From the NCBI GenBank assembly GCA_947495035.1, contig CANLXI010000007.1, positions 124,001-188,000 on the forward strand: 64,000 nt of DNA. Reading direction: 5' to 3'. The notes under the pieces are model-generated. The model saw nothing but the letters and a program-made list of their open reading frames with translations, made no database searches and was not told the origin of the DNA. The translations under genes were made by a program, and so were the position numbers. The number at the start of each line of letters is the position of its first letter. The first letter of the stretch is position 1. Positions 59,866 to 64,000 of this stretch are shown here, one piece after another. The DNA comes from an uncultured Granulosicoccus sp. (GTDB lineage Bacteria; Pseudomonadota; Gammaproteobacteria; Granulosicoccales; Granulosicoccaceae).

Positions 59866-61458
59866 ATGATTCACTCGATGGCGAAATTGCTTGAACCCGT
59901 GACCGCTGGCCTTGCCGCTGCGCGTCGCCTGCGACGGCCGGGCATGATGTCTCTGGTCAGCGTCCTGCTGCTCAGCGCCTGCGTGCAGAATCCGGTGACC
60001 GGCAAGAAGGATTTCCTGCTGGTTTCCGAGGATTGGGAATTGCAGGTCGGTGCGCAACAGTATCTGCCGCTGCGCCAGGCTCAGGGTGGGGATTATGTGG
60101 TCGATCCGGGGGTTGAAGCCTATGTGCAATCGGTCGGGCAGCGTCTTGCGGCTCAGAGTGATCGCAAGCTGCCCTATGAATTTCATGTCATCAACGACTC
60201 CTCGGCCAATGCCTGGGCCTTGCCCGGCGGCAAGATCAGCATCAACCGCGGTCTGCTGGTGCAACTGCAGAACGAATCGGAGCTGGCTGCGGTATTGGGT
60301 CACGAGATCGTGCATGCTGCCGCCAAGCATGGGGCCCGGGGTCAGACGCGTGGCATCGGACTGCAACTGGGCGTGTTGACCGCCACGGTTCTGGGCGGGC
60401 GGGAAGGCTACGGTCAGCAGGCGCAGGTACTGTCCAGTGTCGGTGCTCAACTCATCAACAGCCAGTATGGGCAGGGCGCGGAACTGGAGGCCGATCGCTA
60501 CGGCATGACCTACATGGACAGGGCTGGTTACGACCCGCAGGGTGCAGTCGAACTGCAGCGCACCTTCGTCAAGCTCTCGGAAGGACGGCCGACCGATGCG
60601 TTTTCCCGGTTGTTTGCCAGTCATCCTCCCTCGGAGAAGCGAGTGCAGCAGAACATGGCAACAGCGCGCACACTGGGTCAAGGGGGCGACTTGGGGGAAC
60701 GTGAGTACCAGGCCGCGATAGCGCCATTGATGCGTTCGCGCAAAGCCTATGAGGCCTTCGACAAGGCACAGCTGGCGTTCCAGAAGAAGGATACGGCCAG
60801 TGCCACGAAACTGCTGCGCGCGGCCATCCGGATCGAACCACGTGAAGCCCATTTTCATTCGCTGGCCGGTGATATTGCGCTGTCACAGAAAAACCTGTCC
60901 AGCGCCAAGCGATCATTCGACAAGGCCATCTCGCTCAATGACGAGTTCTACTACTACTACCTGCAGCGAGGCCGCATCAACGAATTGCAGAACAATGCAC
61001 GGGCGGCCCAGGCCGACTATGCCAACAGTGTGAAGTTGCTGCCCACCTCGGCAGCGCAGCTGAGTCTGGGCCAGTACGCCGAACGGGCCGGCAAGGAAGA
61101 TGTGGCCAAACGCTATTACGCGATGGCCGCACAGGCGCAGGGTGCGGATGCCGACAAGGCCCGTGCGGCTCTGATGAAACTGGATCCACCGGTCACGCAG
61201 CAGACGCGTTTGCTGGTGCGCCAGGGCTTGACGAGTCGTGGCACCTTTGCCGTCGAGTTGATCAACCAGACGTCCCGCAACATCGCCGGGGTGCAACTGG
61301 GCATCAGTGCCGGGGAAGGCACCCCGCAACAGGTGATGATGGTGCGGCAAGCCATCCCTGCGGGTCAGAGTCGTGTAGTGGATACCGGTCGTCGCCTGAC
61401 CCGACCGCAATCGGAGCGCATGCTGGTGCGGATACTGGATGCGCGGATTCAGCGTTGA
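59866..61458 (+). CDS. BepA-like M48 family metalloprotease lipoprotein with TPR domain
   Basis: A protein of 530 residues with lipobox LLLSAC (Cys 39). Zinc motif HEIVH at about 146-150 and third ligand in ELEADRYGM near 206. LPGGKISINRGLL is the conserved strand before the motif. Tetratricopeptide repeats follow (AYEAFDKAQLAFQKKDTASA, AHFHSLAGDIALSQKNLSSA, YYYYLQRGRINELQNNARAA), and an extra beta-rich C-terminus (about 440-530). It is a periplasmic quality-control protease near the outer-membrane assembly machinery. ATG 59866 (or 59878) is the start. The DUF4159 gene overlaps the stop. Confidence 0.93.
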   Translation: MIHSMAKLLEPVTAGLAAARRLRRPGMMSLVSVLLLSACVQNPVTGKKDFLLVSEDWELQVGAQQYLPLRQAQGGDYVVDPGVEAYVQSVGQRLAAQSDRKLPYEFHVINDSSANAWALPGGKISINRGLLVQLQNESELAAVLGHEIVHAAAKHGARGQTRGIGLQLGVLTATVLGGREGYGQQAQVLSSVGAQLINSQYGQGAELEADRYGMTYMDRAGYDPQGAVELQRTFVKLSEGRPTDAFSRLFASHPPSEKRVQQNMATARTLGQGGDLGEREYQAAIAPLMRSRKAYEAFDKAQLAFQKKDTASATKLLRAAIRIEPREAHFHSLAGDIALSQKNLSSAKRSFDKAISLNDEFYYYYLQRGRINELQNNARAAQADYANSVKLLPTSAAQLSLGQYAERAGKEDVAKRYYAMAAQAQGADADKARAALMKLDPPVTQQTRLLVRQGLTSRGTFAVELINQTSRNIAGVQLGISAGEGTPQQVMMVRQAIPAGQSRVVDTGRRLTRPQSERMLVRILDARIQR

Positions 61459-62234
61459 ACGTCTTGCGGCCCTGGGTGTTGATGGGGGTGCTCGCGGTGC
61501 TGAGTGGACGTGCGCTTGCCGCAGAAGCAACCTTGTTCCCTGACAATCGCCCCGGCTTGCCTACCCACGAAGTGCATATGGCGCGACTGGTCTATGAGCA
61601 TGCCCCGCGTTCAGGGTGGGGGCCGGGGCGTGCCTGGTGGCGGATCGACTGGCCGGAGGCGGAACACCATTTTCTTGCCGGTGTGGCTCGCTACACGGCG
61701 ATGGACGTGGCACCGGACAGTGTTCATGTGTCTCTGCTGGATGATGCCGTGTTCGAACACCCCTGGCTGTTTGCCCAGCAACCCGGTCGCTGGCGCCTGT
61801 CGGACACGGAAACTGCCCGTCTGGGTGAGTACCTGAGGCGGGGAGGCTTTCTGGTCGTGGATGATTTCCACGGGCCCGATGACTGGCAAGTGTTCAGGGA
61901 TGCCATGCAGGAGGCCTTGCCGGGACTTGCGATCGTCGACCTCGAGAGCGATGTGTTGCTGAACATTCATTATTCGCTCAGTCAACGTACTCAGATACCG
62001 GGGCGCCGACACCTGTATTCCACGGCGGACGGCATTCAAGTGCAGATGCCGTTCGGCCCACCGCGCTGGCGTGGCATCCACGACGAGGATGGACGCCTGA
62101 TGGTGGCCATCAATTTCAATATGGATACCGGTGATGCCTGGGAGCACGCCGACGATGCCGCCTACCCGGTGGCTATGACATCCTATGCCTATCGCGTCGG
62201 CATCAATTATCTGATTTATGCGTTGACGCATTGA
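61455..62234 (+). CDS. Exported DUF4159 protein
   Basis: A protein of 259 residues with a signal peptide (VLMGVLAVLSGRALAAE). The rest follows the DUF4159 pattern: HMARLVYEHAPRSGWGPGRA, WRIDWPEAEHHFLAGVARYT, the loop YLRRGGFLVVDDFHGPDDWQ and GIHDEDGRLMVAINFNMDTG. The family fold resembles glutamine-amidotransferase-like domains; function is not known. Start TTG 61455 overlaps the protease stop (TTGA), though ATG 61482 is a possible later start. Translational coupling suggests a shared envelope role. Confidence 0.85.
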   Translation: MNVLRPWVLMGVLAVLSGRALAAEATLFPDNRPGLPTHEVHMARLVYEHAPRSGWGPGRAWWRIDWPEAEHHFLAGVARYTAMDVAPDSVHVSLLDDAVFEHPWLFAQQPGRWRLSDTETARLGEYLRRGGFLVVDDFHGPDDWQVFRDAMQEALPGLAIVDLESDVLLNIHYSLSQRTQIPGRRHLYSTADGIQVQMPFGPPRWRGIHDEDGRLMVAINFNMDTGDAWEHADDAAYPVAMTSYAYRVGINYLIYALTH

Positions 62235-62330
62235 CGCTGAGTTGACGAGTTGATGGGGTAATGAGTTGGTGGGGTAATGAGTTGGTGGGGTGATGGGTTG
62301 ATGGGGTGATGGGGTGATGGGGTGATGGGT
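62234..62330. repeat. Degenerate 7/8-bp tandem repeat (GATGGGT / GGTGATGG)
   Basis: After the DUF4159 stop a series of GTTGA/GATGGGG/TAATGAGTTGGTGGGG units and at least four copies of GGTGATGG fills nearly 100 bp, with no reading frame. This is the third gene-end short tandem array in the window. Confidence 0.85.
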
Positions 62331-62509
62331 CAAGGCTTTACCGAAACAACGAGCCATTGAATCAGTCAGCTTTTGAGGCCTTGAGCTTCCTTCGAGGCGT
62401 GGAAGTGACGGTTGGTCGTGTGTCTACTTCTGTGGTACGAGATACCCATACTACAAGGCTGCCTCACAGGAATACACTGGAACCCCTGTACGTCGTACTG
62501 GAGGACATC

Positions 62510-62947
62510 ATGAGCCATAAATTTTCCGGTGGCTGCGACCACATTCACAGCCATTCCGATAATGATCCCATCGACAACCACACCTGCCATTGTTCCGTGT
62601 GCAAGAGCGTTACCGGGCAGGACAGTACCCACGTGGTGTTTTTCAATCACGATGACGTCGTGGTCGATCACCCTGAAAATCTGAAACGGCAGCCCTTCAA
62701 CGCCAGCAATCCTGATGGGCCACTGGAACTGTGTACCTGTGGAACCTGTGGCACGCCCATCATGCTCGATGACAAGCAGAACCGCATTCGAGCCATCGTG
62801 CCCAATCTGATGGGGTACTCGGCCAACCATCTGGCAGCGACCTATCATGCATTTTATGACCCCTCCACGGGTGAGCCTCGACCTGATGATGGCCTGCCGA
62901 TTCATGAGGGTCTGCGGCCTGATTTCGTCTGGCCGGCACCGGCATGA
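62510..62947 (+). CDS. GFA/CENP-V domain zinc protein
   Basis: A protein of 145 residues. The zinc clusters of the Mss4-like GFA fold are present as SGGCDHIHSHSDNDP, CHCSVCKSVTG and CTCGTCGTP. The family is named for glutathione-dependent formaldehyde-activating enzyme, but most members have no proven role. The first C-x-C is replaced by Cys-Asp-His. GGAGG 6 nt upstream fixes ATG 62510 although the frame is open from 62357. Confidence 0.88.
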   Translation: MSHKFSGGCDHIHSHSDNDPIDNHTCHCSVCKSVTGQDSTHVVFFNHDDVVVDHPENLKRQPFNASNPDGPLELCTCGTCGTPIMLDDKQNRIRAIVPNLMGYSANHLAATYHAFYDPSTGEPRPDDGLPIHEGLRPDFVWPAPA

Positions 62948-62973
62948 GGTATTTTGTTGATTGAAGTTCGTCA

Positions 62974-63003
62974 GGGCCCATGTCGGCAACGCCGCATGGG
63001 CCC
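62974..63003. terminator. Hairpin between converging GFA and uxuA genes
   Basis: GGGCCCATG (62974-62982) pairs with CATGGGCCC (62995-63003), continued by CGGC/GCCG over an AAC loop, with one bulged T. A 13-bp stem symmetric to both genes. Confidence 0.7.
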
Positions 63004-63105
63004 CTGTCAATCAACGGCGAGGATCGGTGCTGCCGGTACATTCGACAGGCTCTGCGATGGCGGATCTTTCCGTTAACGAACCACCTTTTTCGAACCATCT
63101 CGAAT

Positions 63106-64000
63106 TCATGCAGTCTTGCGCTGCACCTGTACATGACTCAATGCAAGCTCGACCCCTCGCAGCTCTGCCAGACCCTTGAGCCGGCCGATGGAAGGGTAGC
63201 CGGGCTGGGTTCGACGGCCCAGATCGTCCAGAATGTCCTGACCGTGATCGGGGCGCATCGGAATCTGCCAGTCGCTCTGGCCAGCATCGCGGCGTCGCTG
63301 CTCTTCATCAAGGGCAGCAGCAATCAGTGCCACCATGTCGGTGCTGCCGGCTAGGTGCTCGTCCTCGAAGAAGGAGCAGGGCAGGTCGTCGGTATCGCGG
63401 GTGACATTGCGCAGGTGCAGGAAATGCACTCTTGAGCCAAGCCTGCGCATCATGCCGGGCAGGTCATTGTCGGCACGTGCACCCAGGGATCCGCTGCACA
63501 GAGTCACCCCGTTGGCATGCACATCCACGGCATCCAGCATGGCCTGGTAGTCCGCTTCGGTAGACACCACACGCGGCAGACCCAGCAGGGAATACGGTGG
63601 ATCGTCCGGGTGGCAGCACAGACGCATGCCCAGCTCTTCAGCATGGGGGGCGACCATTTCCAGAAACTCGTGATGGTGGCGTCGCAGACGATCAGCGTCG
63701 ATGGCATCGTATTGTGCCAGCAAGGCCTTGACGTCTTCGATGGTCAGCTCCTGGTTGGCACCGGGCAGTCCGCAGACGATGGAGGATTGCAGATGCAACT
63801 GTTGCTCGTCGGTCATGCCTCGATACCGTCTGGCCGCTTCTTCCTGAACGGCTTCCGGGAAATCCGCAGCCGCCCCTTCACGTTCAAGCAGGTGGATGTC
63901 GAACAGTGCGAAATCCGTCAGATCGAAGCGCATGCAGGTGCCACCGTGTGGTCGTTGCCAGCGAAGATCGGTGCGGGTCCAGTCCAGAATCGGCATGAAG
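63106..64000 (-). CDS. uxuA: Mannonate dehydratase UxuA, 5' end beyond the window
   Basis: 298 residues are visible from the right edge; the E. coli enzyme has 394, so about 100 N-terminal residues are missing. Blocks are GMRLCCHPDDPPYSLLGLPR, NGVTLCSGSLGARADNDLP with the metal Cys, VHFLHLRNVTRDTDD with a metal His, and PMRPDHGQDILDD near the C-terminus. It converts D-mannonate to 2-keto-3-deoxygluconate in glucuronate catabolism. Neighbouring hexuronate genes are not in the window. Confidence 0.93.
   Translation of the reverse strand, partial: FMPILDWTRTDLRWQRPHGGTCMRFDLTDFALFDIHLLEREGAAADFPEAVQEEAARRYRGMTDEQQLHLQSSIVCGLPGANQELTIEDVKALLAQYDAIDADRLRRHHHEFLEMVAPHAEELGMRLCCHPDDPPYSLLGLPRVVSTEADYQAMLDAVDVHANGVTLCSGSLGARADNDLPGMMRRLGSRVHFLHLRNVTRDTDDLPCSFFEDEHLAGSTDMVALIAAALDEEQRRRDAGQSDWQIPMRPDHGQDILDDLGRRTQPGYPSIGRLKGLAELRGVELALSHVQVQRKTA

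Noticed and set aside
59626..60858. 410-codon frame antisense to slyD and the M48 protease
   Set aside because: Spans two real genes and the gap between them with no recognisable domain.

Overview
The window reads as chromosomal DNA of a free-living, probably marine or saline-water gammaproteobacterium. Pointers are a short csrA gene, soxR, ettA, slyD and dusC orthologues of gammaproteobacterial type, two TRAP transporters, a urea ABC transporter and choline dehydrogenase. The DNA looks moderately GC-rich. I cannot fix the genus; a Chromatiales-like lineage is only a guess. I see no integrase, transposase, phage gene, tRNA, rRNA or CRISPR array. The region looks like stable core/accessory genome with about 53 protein genes, many in tight operons with ATGA or TGATG stop/start overlaps.

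Layout. 0-5 kb: a secreted glutathione peroxidase-like gene, which has a 28-copy xTT repeat and an in-frame TAG inside its conserved domain, diverges from a DNA-repair pair (FAN1-type VRR-NUC nuclease and an XPD/DinG-like iron-sulfur helicase). 5-9 kb: about 0.8 kb without genes, csrA with a likely autoregulatory leader, and an M16 peptidase. 9-13 kb: a pilin-head/ankyrin fusion and a coupled pair of envelope proteins. 13-19 kb: a TRAP transporter of the keto-acid type in one operon with an NDP-forming acyl-CoA synthetase. 19-25.5 kb: soxR with a SoxR box in front of a glyoxalase-fold gene, then the urtABCDE urea transporter with no urease in view. 25.7-31 kb: glmS (with a putative Tn7 attachment sequence), an AlkB-like dioxygenase, a DMT exporter, a lipase-like hydrolase. 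31-40 kb: an amidase, an N,N-dimethylformamidase large-subunit homologue and a complete oligopeptide ABC transporter, perhaps one amide/peptide utilisation module. 40-44 kb: a second, C4-dicarboxylate type TRAP system. 44-51 kb: gamma carbonic anhydrase, SbmA, EttA, Upp, BetA. 51-64 kb: two FKBP isomerases (Mip/FkpA type and SlyD), YlqF and CvfB-type translation factors, DusC, a DeoR regulator with an MFS transporter, a BepA-like M48 protease with a DUF4159 protein, a GFA-fold protein and a mannonate dehydratase cut by the right edge.

The most unusual features are the tandem-repeat behaviour of this genome (9-bp in-frame arrays encoding xTT in two unrelated proteins, plus 7- and 8-bp arrays at gene ends), the nonsense codon in the peroxidase, the pilin-ankyrin fusion, and the DMFase-like/amidase/ABC neighbourhood. 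All functional statements come from reading motifs and gene order; no database search was run.
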